DNA of 64,000 nt from JANSWY01 sp965243755. Lineage in GTDB: Bacteria > Bacteroidota > Bacteroidia > Cytophagales > Cyclobacteriaceae. This document shows, piece after piece, positions 45,974 to 54,531 of the stretch. The translations under genes and the position numbers were made by a program. The stretch is from assembly GCA_965243755.1 (NCBI GenBank), contig CBDEVW010000004.1, positions 620,001 through 684,000 of the forward strand, given 5' to 3'. Under the pieces are notes generated by a model that was not told the DNA's origin, did not search any database, and saw only the letters and a list, made by a program, of their open reading frames with translations. Positions within the stretch are counted from its first letter, which is position 1, and every line of letters begins with the position of its first letter.

Positions 45974-47956
45974 ATGAGATTTCTATTTTTAACTAAGTTA
46001 CTTTTCGCATTGGCGTTATTTTCAGGTTGCTCAAATTATTCAAAAGATATTGAGAAAGTTTTAAATAAGTCAGGTGATAACAAGGGTCAGTTAATAAAGG
46101 TACTTCATCATTATTCTAACCCCGAAGATTCGCTTAAACATGAAGCTGCCCTTTACTTGATATCACATATGGGTAAAAAGTTCGGTAAGGATTACGATCC
46201 ATCATCGGATTATTATAGTTTTTCGAACACTATTGATTCCATTAGACACACCAGGATTTCTGATGACGACTTAAATAGATTTATTTCTCAAGAATGGGAT
46301 AAAGTCAAAAGGAATCCTGAGAGTAAGCTAGGAGAGACCTTATTTTGGGATTGTCAGAATATAACATCAGATATTTTAATTGAGAATATAGATTACGCAT
46401 TTAAGGCTTGGCAAGAAAAGCCTTGGGCGAAAAAAATGAATTTCGATGATTTTTGTAAGTGGATATTGCCTTACAGGTTGCATGATGAACCGCTTTCAAA
46501 ATGGAGAAAGTATTTTTGGGAAGAATTTCAATGGTTAGAGGATTCCTTAGAAAACCCAGAAGATGTTTTAGAAGCAGCTAAATTAGTTAACCTAAAGATA
46601 TCTGAGCTATATTATTTCAGCGATAAGCTGAAAGTAGTTCCACAATTAGATCCAATTACTCTGTATAAGTACCCAAATGGCACATGCGAACATAGATATG
46701 CACTGATAATCGCTGTTATGAGGAGTCAAGGTATTCCGGTTAGCTTGGATCATTGTACATTGTTTGCAAGAGGACCAATAAGTCACTCATGGCCTGTGTT
46801 GCATAATGATGGTATTATTATGCCATTTAATGGAGGTGAAAGTTGGACCGATTTTCATAATCCCAGTAAGCCTCCACTAGGTGGTGATACTCAACAAGCT
46901 GTCACAATTTTCAGAACTACCTTTGAAGAAAATAAGAATTCCATTGGTTATACTAGTACATCTAAAAATGTGCCATCTAACTTAAAATTTACATTTATGA
47001 GAAATGTGATGTCAGAATACACCGGAATTGAAAAGGGGATAATTAGTTTGAAACTGGAGAATCAGGGAGATGCAGAAACAGCTTTTTTATTTGGCTACAA
47101 TTACGGATTGGGTATGACAGCAGTAGATTGGAGTGATATTAGTAGTGATGGAATAGTAAACTTTGAAAATATCGGAAAAGATGGGGTGTTTCGAATTGGC
47201 TACTTTAATAAGGGGTCAATAACTTACGAGAATAAACCATTCTATTTTCCAATGATTGAGGAAGATAAGATCAATTATTTGGACACAGAAATTAATGGGT
47301 ATGAAGATGTTGTTTTGAGAAGGAAATATTTCCCTCAATATCATTTTAAGTTATATACATCATGGTTGAAAGGTTGTAAAATTCAAGCGTCTAATGATAA
47401 GGAATTTAAAATTGCTACGACGTTATTTGAAATAGATACCTCTATGACTTACGTTAATGAGGTGAATTTTGAAAATAATGCCGAATATCAATACTATAGA
47501 CTGCTATCAAATGAGGAGGACTTAAGGTTGGCAGATTTAATGCTTTTTAACGAAAAGGACAGTGTAAGTAGTTTATCTGGTAGTGCTTATGGATTTAATT
47601 CCTCTGAGTCCAGTCTTGATGATGCCAATTTTAAATATGCATTTGATGGTAATATTAGGACAAACTTTAACGCTCCTAAAGGGTCATGGGTTGCTATCGA
47701 TTTAGGAAGAAAAGTAAAGGTAACATCTGCAAAATACTTGGCGAGAAATAACTTTAACATAGTAGAGCCTGGAGACTCCTACACCTTATATTACTTTCAA
47801 GAGACTTGGAAGGAATTGGAGACTAAAGCTGCTGATGATTTCAAAATACAGTTTAAAAATGTACCTAAGAATGCGATGTTACTCCTTAAAAATAACAGTC
47901 GAGGAAGGGAAGAAAGAATATTTAGGTATGAAAATGGAAACCAAATTTGGCATTAA
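45974..47956 (+). CDS. transglutaminase-like lipoprotein with discoidin-like C-terminus
   Basis: A 660-residue lipoprotein (signal ending LFSGCSNYS). A papain-like transglutaminase core is visible with NGTCEHRYALII (Cys about residue 238), GPISHSWPVL (His about 270) and an Asp in ESWTDFH (about 294). Beta-sandwich regions follow, and the last ~120 residues look like an F5/8-type (discoidin) carbohydrate-binding domain (AFDGNIRTNFNA, SWVAIDLGRKVKVTSA). Such enzymes hydrolyse or form amide bonds; a protease or peptide-ligating role here is inferred. It is the last gene of the export operon. Confidence 0.8.
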   Translation: MRFLFLTKLLFALALFSGCSNYSKDIEKVLNKSGDNKGQLIKVLHHYSNPEDSLKHEAALYLISHMGKKFGKDYDPSSDYYSFSNTIDSIRHTRISDDDLNRFISQEWDKVKRNPESKLGETLFWDCQNITSDILIENIDYAFKAWQEKPWAKKMNFDDFCKWILPYRLHDEPLSKWRKYFWEEFQWLEDSLENPEDVLEAAKLVNLKISELYYFSDKLKVVPQLDPITLYKYPNGTCEHRYALIIAVMRSQGIPVSLDHCTLFARGPISHSWPVLHNDGIIMPFNGGESWTDFHNPSKPPLGGDTQQAVTIFRTTFEENKNSIGYTSTSKNVPSNLKFTFMRNVMSEYTGIEKGIISLKLENQGDAETAFLFGYNYGLGMTAVDWSDISSDGIVNFENIGKDGVFRIGYFNKGSITYENKPFYFPMIEEDKINYLDTEINGYEDVVLRRKYFPQYHFKLYTSWLKGCKIQASNDKEFKIATTLFEIDTSMTYVNEVNFENNAEYQYYRLLSNEEDLRLADLMLFNEKDSVSSLSGSAYGFNSSESSLDDANFKYAFDGNIRTNFNAPKGSWVAIDLGRKVKVTSAKYLARNNFNIVEPGDSYTLYYFQETWKELETKAADDFKIQFKNVPKNAMLLLKNNSRGREERIFRYENGNQIWH

Positions 47957-48011
47957 ATTTACAATTTGGGCACTGTTGAAAATCAGATTCAACTTTAAAA
48001 GCTCTATAGTC

Positions 48012-48037
48012 TAGATCAATTCAGTTGGATTGATCTA
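48012..48037 (+). terminator. hairpin ending the export operon
   Basis: A perfect 9-bp stem TAGATCAAT (48012-48020) / ATTGATCTA (48029-48037) with an 8-base loop, about 55 bases after the transglutaminase stop. There is no strong T run, so termination is likely but not certain. Confidence 0.5.
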
Positions 48038-48072
48038 AATAGGTTAGTTACAATACTATCTGAAATATATTG

Positions 48073-48379
48073 ATTTATTAAAACAGATTACTTAATGTTA
48101 CAATCTTGTTTCATCAAGTATCTGATCTAAGCATAAACTATCGATTCATCAATCATGAATGAAACCTGCATTTGGAGTTTTTACTATCAGTCGAAGAGTA
48201 TTCTTGTTTTAATTGCAAGGATAGTTTCCAATTTTGTAAGGCATGGAATTGCCAAAAGCGGCTATTATTTCAAGGTCAAATTTGAGAATCGTATGTCTTT
48301 TCTTTTATCCGTTAGTGATAAAAGAATGAAAAGGAATATGACAGCTTCATCAGCATTAATGGGAACTATACTCGAGTGA
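48073..48379 (+). pseudogene. collapsed second copy of the glycosyltransferase-ligase leader and tail
   Basis: 48073-48157 copies the leader of the glycosyltransferase gene (27961-28041), including ACTATCGATTCATCAAT and the ATG. The frame then runs 74 codons and ends GTILE-stop at 48379 within ACTCGAGT, as the ligase gene ends QTVLE-stop at 31734, and its last residues (MKRN..TASSALMGTILE) loosely match the ligase tail. A peptide precursor follows in both places. The simplest reading is a large internal deletion of a second [GT-ligase]-peptide cassette. The frame itself is unlikely to make a functional protein. Confidence 0.5.
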
Positions 48380-48659
48380 TATTTATATATAATTTTTAAT
48401 CTTAAAAAATGTTTAAACCATGAAAAGAAAAATTGCTATTCTTGTTCCATGTATTGCATTGAGCCTGGTTGGCTTTTGGATACTACGGTTCTAACCGTGC
48501 CAGCTATTTCGGAAAATCAGTGCCAGTGATTTCGGTTCAAACTGTGCCAGTAAAACGGTTCTAACCATGCCATTTCTTATGGCTTTACGGTTCTAACCGT
48601 GCCACAAAACGCCCCACTTCTGGGATGAGTGTTTTATACTCAGCTTCAAAAAAGCTGAT

Positions 48660-50213
48660 ATGTCTAAAACCCTTGACCCGATGGATTTGAAACAAATAAT
48701 TACACTTCACCTTGATGGTTACAGTAACCGCGAGATCGGCGAAACCTTAGGTATTAGCCGAAACACGATCAATGGCTATATGCGCCTTTTTAAGAGCAGT
48801 GAACTGTCCTTCAAAGAGCTACTGGACCTTGATGGATTTGCTTTGCGTGAACAGTTTCCAACAAAGACTACCATTGATAATGAGCGATATAATGAGCTGA
48901 TGACATATCTGGAACATGTGCATCAGCAACGCTCTCACCCAGGATTTACACTCCAATACCATTATCAGGAATATAGGGCCAATGCTGCCCAACCGTATAG
49001 CTACACCCAGTTTACGATTCATTATCGTGCTAAATACAACCGGCAGAAAGGTTCGATGAAACTTGATCATAAAGCAGGTCAGGAAATGTTTGTGGATTAC
49101 GCCGGTAAGAAACTAGCCTACAGGGATAAGCAAACCGGAGAGGTTAAAGAAGTAGAAGTCTTTGTAGCTATTCTTCCCTGTAGCCAATATACTTATGTGG
49201 AAGCTTGTAACAGCCAAAAGCGTGGTGATTTCCTTTCTTGTCTGGCTAATGCCCTGGAGTTCTTTGGGGGTGTACCCAAGGCAATAGTGAGTGATAATCT
49301 TAAAACAGCAGTAACCAAAGCCAGTAAATATGAGGCAGATGTCAATCGATCACTTAAAGACTTTGCCAGGCATTATAACTGTGTTATCAATCCGACTCGT
49401 ACCTACTCTCCTCAGGATAAAGCGTTGGTAGAAAATGCCGTTCACCTATCTTATCAGCGGATTTATTATCCCATGAAGCAAATGAGCTTCTTTAACCTTC
49501 AAGCTCTCAATGCCGAAATCCGAAAATACCTACAAATCTATAATGACTTACTCTTTCATCGCAAAGAGGCCAGCAGAAGAGAGCTCTTTCAATCACTGGA
49601 TAGAGGATATCTAAAGCCTTTGCCTCCAACTCGTTATCAACTAAAGAATTATTCACGAGCTAAGGTTCAAAAGATGGGGTATGTGTACTTTTCTCCTGAT
49701 AAAACCTATTATAGTGTTCCTTACCGATACATTGGCAAAGAAACACAGATCCACTACACCGAAGATTGGGTAGAAGTTTACCATTACCATGAACGTATAG
49801 CTTTCCATCACCGCAACCAAGTAAAGGGTGCTTACATTACCAATAAAGACCATTTGAGCAGTACTCATAAGGTCTACAGTGAATGGAGCCCTGCTTTTTT
49901 TCAAAAGAAAGCTGTTAAACATGGGCAGGCTGTAGTCAACTTCATGAAAGGCCTGTTTACCAATGCAGATTACCCTGAAATCAACTATAAACGTGCCAAT
50001 GGCATATTACAATTAGGTAACACCCATGGCAGTGACCGACTCAATAAGGCCTGTAAAAAAGCTTGTGATCTGGGGGAGTATAAATATTATCTAGTCAAAA
50101 ATATACTCCAAAATAAGCAGGAAGCGTTGGAACTGGATTTTGACCAGCTCAATGATAATCAATCACACATACCCACTCATAATAACATCAGAGGGGCCAA
50201 ATATTATCAATGA
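48660..50213 (+). CDS. istA: IS21-family transposase IstA
   Basis: A 517-residue DDE transposase. The N-terminal HTH is YSNREIGETLGISRNTINGYM-like (about residues 19-38), followed by an integrase-core (rve) domain with Asp in MFVDYAGKK (about 143), Asp in IVSDNLKT (about 205) and Glu in ALVENAV (about 241). A C-terminal Mu-transposase-like beta domain follows. It appears full length and intact, so the element may still be active. IstB follows after 26 bases. Confidence 0.95.
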   Translation: MSKTLDPMDLKQIITLHLDGYSNREIGETLGISRNTINGYMRLFKSSELSFKELLDLDGFALREQFPTKTTIDNERYNELMTYLEHVHQQRSHPGFTLQYHYQEYRANAAQPYSYTQFTIHYRAKYNRQKGSMKLDHKAGQEMFVDYAGKKLAYRDKQTGEVKEVEVFVAILPCSQYTYVEACNSQKRGDFLSCLANALEFFGGVPKAIVSDNLKTAVTKASKYEADVNRSLKDFARHYNCVINPTRTYSPQDKALVENAVHLSYQRIYYPMKQMSFFNLQALNAEIRKYLQIYNDLLFHRKEASRRELFQSLDRGYLKPLPPTRYQLKNYSRAKVQKMGYVYFSPDKTYYSVPYRYIGKETQIHYTEDWVEVYHYHERIAFHHRNQVKGAYITNKDHLSSTHKVYSEWSPAFFQKKAVKHGQAVVNFMKGLFTNADYPEINYKRANGILQLGNTHGSDRLNKACKKACDLGEYKYYLVKNILQNKQEALELDFDQLNDNQSHIPTHNNIRGAKYYQ

Positions 50214-50239
50214 ATCTTTTAATGTAAAATCAATACAAT

Positions 50240-50944
50240 ATGAACAACTCACAAACATGCGAAAAGCTAAGAGCCATGAGATTAGGCGCTATGGCACAAC
50301 TCCATGAACAGCATCTTTCATCCAAACAACAGGAGCAGATGACCCCTGATGAATACCTGGCATTGTTAACAGACCATCAATGGGAAGCTCGGCAACACCA
50401 AAAGACACAAAGATTACTCAAACATGCTCACTTTAGACAAAGAACAACCTTGGCAGAAATTAATTACACCCAACAACGAAACCTGGACAAAAACATGTTC
50501 CAGAGATTAGCAACACTAGATTTTGTACGGAAAAAGGAAAACCTCATTATTACAGGTCCATCTGGTTTAGGTAAAAGCTACATCAGTCAGGCACTTGGCC
50601 ACCAAGCTTGTATGATGGACTACAAAGTCTTATACCAAAACACGTCCCGAGTGGACGGTACTTACCTGAAAGAAATCAAAAAAATCAACCAGGTACATTT
50701 ACTCATCCTAGACGACTTTGGTTTACAATCGATGGATAATCATGGCAGGGAAACAATGCTAGACATCATTGAAGAACGATATCAAGAAAAATCCACCATT
50801 GTGACATCACAAATACCTGTGTCAACATGGTACGATATTATTGGAGAGGGAACAATAGCTGACGCAATACTGGATAGGTTGGTCAACTCATCTCACAGAA
50901 TCGACCTCAACGGCGAATCATTAAGAAAACTAAAAGATCTTTGA
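50240..50944 (+). CDS. istB: IS21-family helper ATPase IstB
   Basis: A 234-residue AAA+ ATPase of the DnaC/IstB family that directs IstA to target DNA. Walker A is GPSGLGKSY (about residues 109-117), Walker B LLILDDFGLQ (about 153-162). The N-terminal IstB-binding segment (MRLGAMAQLHEQHLS) and overall length are normal. It is intact. Confidence 0.95.
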   Translation: MNNSQTCEKLRAMRLGAMAQLHEQHLSSKQQEQMTPDEYLALLTDHQWEARQHQKTQRLLKHAHFRQRTTLAEINYTQQRNLDKNMFQRLATLDFVRKKENLIITGPSGLGKSYISQALGHQACMMDYKVLYQNTSRVDGTYLKEIKKINQVHLLILDDFGLQSMDNHGRETMLDIIEERYQEKSTIVTSQIPVSTWYDIIGEGTIADAILDRLVNSSHRIDLNGESLRKLKDL

Positions 50945-51327
50945 AATATTTTTTACAAATTACACCCGTCTCAGAAGGAGCGTTCCGCTATGTTTAACAG
51001 TGGCACCATAAGGCCGAAATCACTGGCATGGTTAGACCGAAATAGCCAGCTTTTTTCAATCGTCTGATAAAAACAACCTTGACACTACCTTAACAGAACT
51101 CAATTCTATCGTCATAGCTAATGCCGAGAATGGAGCAAATGGGTGTGTTTTAAGTATTGGTAACTTATGTCGATCACCTTACGGATATTTTTATAATCAA
51201 AGAAACATCTAATACAAACTGTCTGATTAAATATTGACTTAGACGTTGGGTAAAGGTCTAAACAAATTTGATATTGAGTTGCCATTTATCTAGGTATAGG
51301 CCAATAGAATTATTAACTTTACATCTT

Positions 51328-51400
51328 GATCACCTCCCGGTGATCATAAGACAGATGGTTGATGAATAATTAAAGCAAGCTTCTTAGGCTTGCTTTTCTT
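51328..51400 (+). terminator. two hairpins ending the rightward cargo
   Basis: GATCACC/GGTGATC (51328-51345) is followed by a strong terminator, AAAGCAAGC (51372-51380) / GCTTGCTTT (51388-51396) with a T-rich tail. They close the plus-strand peptide/IS region before the minus-strand nuclease gene. Confidence 0.7.
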
Positions 51401-51464
51401 TTTTAATCTCTAATTCAGCCTCTATTTCTTTAAATTGATTGAAAAGAGTGAGTTTTAAATAATG

Positions 51465-53285
51465 CTAGATTTCTACAATAATCTCTCCTAAATCTGCATC
51501 GAAACAGATATACGAAAATGGAATAGATATGAATTTTTTAACGTGATTCAGATACTGCTCTATTTGTGTAGTCGGAGTAACATCAGATACTAACACAATC
51601 TTCTCCGCTTCTACAACATTTGGGAATAGACAATATTCAAACAATTGTCCAATTGCTTCCCGTATTGATGATTTTAAGTTATTGTACGTTTTTATTTCAT
51701 AAAATACATAACCGGTTGCTGTTTTGCGTGTGATGTCGATTCGTGTTCCACCATAAGCGGTACACTCTCTTTTTACTACTGACTTTCCATACTCTTTTTG
51801 CAAATACGATAGGAATTTTTTTTGAAGAAGATTATGCTTTAATTCAAGTTCAATTTCTCTGCTTTTTCTGGTATGTGAGCTGTGTGTTGGAAGCTCTAAA
51901 TTTTGATTGCCGGAATCCTCAAACGAAAAAGCGACATTGCGAGTATTCTCTATTTTTGTTTCTGTTGTGATTGTAGTATTTAATAATGTGTACCGGTCTG
52001 AAGGTATTTCGCTTTTGTTTTCGACCCGAATCATATCGCTTGGAATATGCTGTAGTTGAGATGATTTAAACTTTATATTGAAAAGGTTCTCAGCACCCTC
52101 ATTAACCCATGAATCAAGCTGAGCATAATCTAAATTGAGATTCCGGAGGTCCCGTTTCATTTGCTGATACCAATCTTTCTCTCTGTAATAAGACAATACC
52201 CAATCAGCCTCGTTTGCCTTTATTATTTCTACATTATTTAGGGTAGTAACCCAATAACATTCATTTGTTTCGGAATCCCTTGTATAAAGCAATAAATCAA
52301 AAGTAAGTCCTTCATATTTTGATCTATGCTTGTGAACTGGTTCAAGAAAGCCATATTTGTATCCATCGATGATTTTATCTCCATCAAAGAGCCACTCTTC
52401 ATGCCCAAAACCATGATCAAATTCAAAGCTTTTATTTTTAGATTTCCCTTCTTTCCCAGATGGTCTTACCCAACCATTGGTATTCCATGTGATTCTTGAT
52501 ATCCTTTTTTCTCTTGAAAGCAGATTTTTTAAGTAATCGTGATTTGGGATTTGCTCTTTTATATATCGTTTGCTTTCTTTAATCAAGCGATCCCAATTGT
52601 AGTCGTCCAGCTCATTAAATGGGATTTTTAACCACCACCAACCATTTGCAGGATCATCCTTAAACTGGTTTAACAAATTAATTTTTTGGTCAGGCAATTT
52701 CTTACTTGTACTGTAGTAACCATCTAGTTTGATGCCAATGAATTTATCATATGCTGCAACTTCAGCATTAAAAAAGATATCCTTGTCTTCTCCTTTGTAA
52801 AGTCTCGGCCATAAATAGGGAGAAACCTTTGAGTCTACTCCCAGCCATTTGCCATCATACCTGATTTTATATTCTGGCGGTTTTATTTGATCCAGCCAAT
52901 ATTTAAGCTTTCGATTTATTGGGTAGAGCTTTTTCCCATAATTTGATTGGTCTGGATTGTTTTTTCTATAGTCTTTTCCATAAACTGAAGAGTAGAATTC
53001 TAATTCTTCCTTTGAAAAGAAATTGTACCCCCCGGCATAATATCTCACTTCAAACCCTAAGGAATTTATATCATTACGATAGGAGTAATTTGATTCAAAT
53101 TTCAACTCCTCCTTAAATGCTAGATTATAAGCTGTTCTAACTATGTGATTAAAGGGATACTCTTTAAAATCAACTACAACATAGTACTGACTCCAGACAA
53201 AGTCTTTTGGAATTCCTTCACTGTCTATCAGTTTTGCAGCGTTATGAATGTGTTTACCTTCTAATTTTTTTAGTTTCACTAACAA
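51465..53285 (-). CDS. putative defence nuclease with PD-(D/E)XK C-terminus
   Basis: A 606-residue protein with no family I can name. The C-terminal ~150 residues show a PD-(D/E)XK nuclease pattern: GGTRIDITRK (Asp about residue 520) followed by YVFYEIKTYNNLKSSIREA (E-x-K about 533-535) and GQLFEYCLFP. The central part (NGWVRPSGKEG ... HEEWLFDG ... GYKYGFLEP, about 275-325) looks like a separate recognition domain, and the N-terminal 200 residues are rich in Tyr/Trp. The architecture fits a standalone modification-dependent or type-IV-like restriction enzyme. It is transcribed alone, leftward. Confidence 0.6.
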   Translation of the reverse strand: MLVKLKKLEGKHIHNAAKLIDSEGIPKDFVWSQYYVVVDFKEYPFNHIVRTAYNLAFKEELKFESNYSYRNDINSLGFEVRYYAGGYNFFSKEELEFYSSVYGKDYRKNNPDQSNYGKKLYPINRKLKYWLDQIKPPEYKIRYDGKWLGVDSKVSPYLWPRLYKGEDKDIFFNAEVAAYDKFIGIKLDGYYSTSKKLPDQKINLLNQFKDDPANGWWWLKIPFNELDDYNWDRLIKESKRYIKEQIPNHDYLKNLLSREKRISRITWNTNGWVRPSGKEGKSKNKSFEFDHGFGHEEWLFDGDKIIDGYKYGFLEPVHKHRSKYEGLTFDLLLYTRDSETNECYWVTTLNNVEIIKANEADWVLSYYREKDWYQQMKRDLRNLNLDYAQLDSWVNEGAENLFNIKFKSSQLQHIPSDMIRVENKSEIPSDRYTLLNTTITTETKIENTRNVAFSFEDSGNQNLELPTHSSHTRKSREIELELKHNLLQKKFLSYLQKEYGKSVVKRECTAYGGTRIDITRKTATGYVFYEIKTYNNLKSSIREAIGQLFEYCLFPNVVEAEKIVLVSDVTPTTQIEQYLNHVKKFISIPFSYICFDADLGEIIVEI

Positions 53286-53432
53286 GTGATTAATGTGTGT
53301 CAGGCATTATTGAAACCAAGTGGTTTAATGCGAAAAAAACAGGAGTTTCATGGCATTGCCTCTTGTAGATTATGTCGTTAGAGATACCGTCCTAATTTCA
53401 GTTAATGAGTAAAGGATAGGCTAGTTTTTATA

Positions 53433-53687
53433 TTAGATAATCTTTAAACGGCGCAATACGCATTCGATAAACTCACTTCTCGGTTTATTGCCTTTTACTT
53501 TGTTACAGCAGTAGGCAATTGCTGACTCAATCTTGTATTCACCAATTGGGCCTAACATGTCCTCAACCTTTTTTACCAGGTATTGAACCTCCCACTTTTC
53601 ATCACATGAGAAGAATTTAATATCTCCGTTCTTCATTTTCCGATTATCATAATCGGACCAATCACTTTCTAGTATTCTTTCGAGCAT
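53433..53687 (-). CDS. small protein of unknown function
   Basis: An 84-residue soluble protein rich in charged residues and Tyr/Trp (MLERILESDWSDYDNRKMKN), with two adjacent Cys (YCCNK) near residue 60. No recognised domain, signal or membrane segment. It is divergent from the TnsA-like gene, and copy 2 of the ATACC-N8-GGTAT element lies 46 bases upstream, which supports it being a real regulated gene. Confidence 0.5.
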   Translation of the reverse strand: MLERILESDWSDYDNRKMKNGDIKFFSCDEKWEVQYLVKKVEDMLGPIGEYKIESAIAYCCNKVKGNKPRSEFIECVLRRLKII

Positions 53688-53732
53688 AATGATATTGTTT
53701 TTGAAATATTATCATTCTACTGTGGATTTGCA

Positions 53733-53750
53733 ATACCGGGTTTTAGGTAT
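53733..53750. promoter_or_regulatory. ATACC-N8-GGTAT palindrome, copy 2
   Basis: ATACC (53733-53737), 8 bases, GGTAT (53746-53750). It lies 46 bases upstream of the minus-strand 84-residue gene. Confidence 0.68.
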
Positions 53751-53819
53751 TTTCTATTGTTGTTAGGTTTAATAGATGAAGTAACAGGTAATTAAGAGAG
53801 GAGGGGTGCGACTTAAGAA

Positions 53820-53837
53820 ATACCAAATTCTAGGTAT
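53820..53837. promoter_or_regulatory. ATACC-N8-GGTAT palindrome, copy 3
   Basis: ATACC (53820-53824), 8 bases, GGTAT (53833-53837). It lies 55 bases upstream of the plus-strand TnsA-like gene, so the divergent pair has one site each. Confidence 0.68.
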
Positions 53838-53891
53838 AGAAAAACTAGGAGAATATCTCTATCCTTACAACGAATAACCTACAGCGATAAG

Positions 53892-54476
53892 TTGAGAAGT
53901 AAGCAGGTACTATATGAAGGGATGTTGCTAGATTCGATTCTAGAGTTGAAATTCGTTTTAATGGTTGAAGATAAATGTGTGTTTGTGCGGAAACCATTGA
54001 CAATTCGCTACAACAGGAATAACCTGGATCTCACAATCCCAAGTGAGTGCAATCACCGGTATACACCTGATTTTCTTGTAAGGAAGCTCTCAAACAACAA
54101 GGCCTTTCTTATCGAGGTAAAGCCAGAAAAATTTCAGAGCTCCGAATTAGCAATACTAAACAAGCAAATAGCCGAAAGGTACATTGAAAGAAAGGGGCAT
54201 GACTGGGAATACAAGTTTATCTCCGAGCATCAAATAGACAATTACCTCACAGCAAATAAAAGAGAGAAACTTAGTGAGATTCGAAAAACCAGGAAAACAG
54301 TATTGAACAAGCTCAATTTAGCAAAGAAACACGCCAAGTATTCTGACAGCCTCATCCAAATTGAGAATCGAATTCCTCACAGGGAATGGCCACTAAATTT
54401 TGTGGATGATAGAGATTATATCTACTATGTGAAGAAGGGTTTTTATAAGTTTAGTGAGGGGTATTCGTTGGATTAA
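53892..54476 (+). CDS. TnsA-like endonuclease
   Basis: A 194-residue protein resembling the N-terminal domain of TnsA, the Tn7 nuclease that cuts transposon 5' ends. It has an early Glu in LDSILELKFVLMVE (about residues 15-24), then HRYTPDFLVRK (Asp about 60) and FLIEVKPEKF (E-x-K about 75-77), the restriction-like active site. No TnsB/C/D/Q partner is nearby. Lone TnsA-like nucleases occur in mobile elements and may serve in defence or element processing. It is transcribed alone under copy 3 of the palindrome. Confidence 0.78.
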   Translation: MRSKQVLYEGMLLDSILELKFVLMVEDKCVFVRKPLTIRYNRNNLDLTIPSECNHRYTPDFLVRKLSNNKAFLIEVKPEKFQSSELAILNKQIAERYIERKGHDWEYKFISEHQIDNYLTANKREKLSEIRKTRKTVLNKLNLAKKHAKYSDSLIQIENRIPHREWPLNFVDDRDYIYYVKKGFYKFSEGYSLD

Positions 54477-54531
54477 CACAAAAAGATTAACACAGGATTC
54501 TTGCAATATACTGATCGAATAAACATGATTC

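Larger units (their letters stand above)
48477..51048 (+). mobile_element. IS21-family insertion sequence (2,572 bp)
   Basis: The element starts TGGATACTACGGTTCTAACC and its right end, read in reverse, is TGGCTATTTCGGTCTAACC, giving TG...CA termini and imperfect terminal repeats. GCTTT is duplicated at 48472-48476 and 51049-51053. Further copies of CGGTTCTAACC[GA]TGCCA at 48545-48605 and GTGATTTCGG near both ends are internal transposase-binding repeats, common in IS21. It encodes IstA and IstB in the usual order. Confidence 0.93.
48420..51212 (+). pseudogene. two-cysteine peptide precursor 5, split by an IS21-family element
   Basis: 48420-48476 encodes MKRKIAILVPCIALSLVGF, the leader start. 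After the IS, 51054-51212 continues FQSSDKNN...ELNSIVIANAE and a 28-residue mature part with CVLSIGNLC and CRSPYGYFYNQ. Removing the IS (48477-51048) and one copy of the 5-bp GCTTT duplication rejoins an exact 71-codon frame. The gene is therefore a fifth member, inactivated by insertion in its hydrophobic segment, with the mature part still undamaged. Confidence 0.92.

Noticed and set aside
48155..48379. 74-codon open frame as a real gene
   Set aside because: Its start copies the glycosyltransferase leader and its end resembles the ligase end; the middle matches nothing, so it is better read as a deletion relic.
48477..48605. Short repeats CGGTTCTAACC.TGCCA as a CRISPR-like array
   Set aside because: Spacing is irregular, copies are few and diverged, and they lie at the end of an IS21-family element, where transposase-binding repeats are expected.
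51282..51300. GCC...GGTAT near the end of the cargo as another palindrome copy
   Set aside because: The left half-site is missing (TTGCC at wrong spacing).
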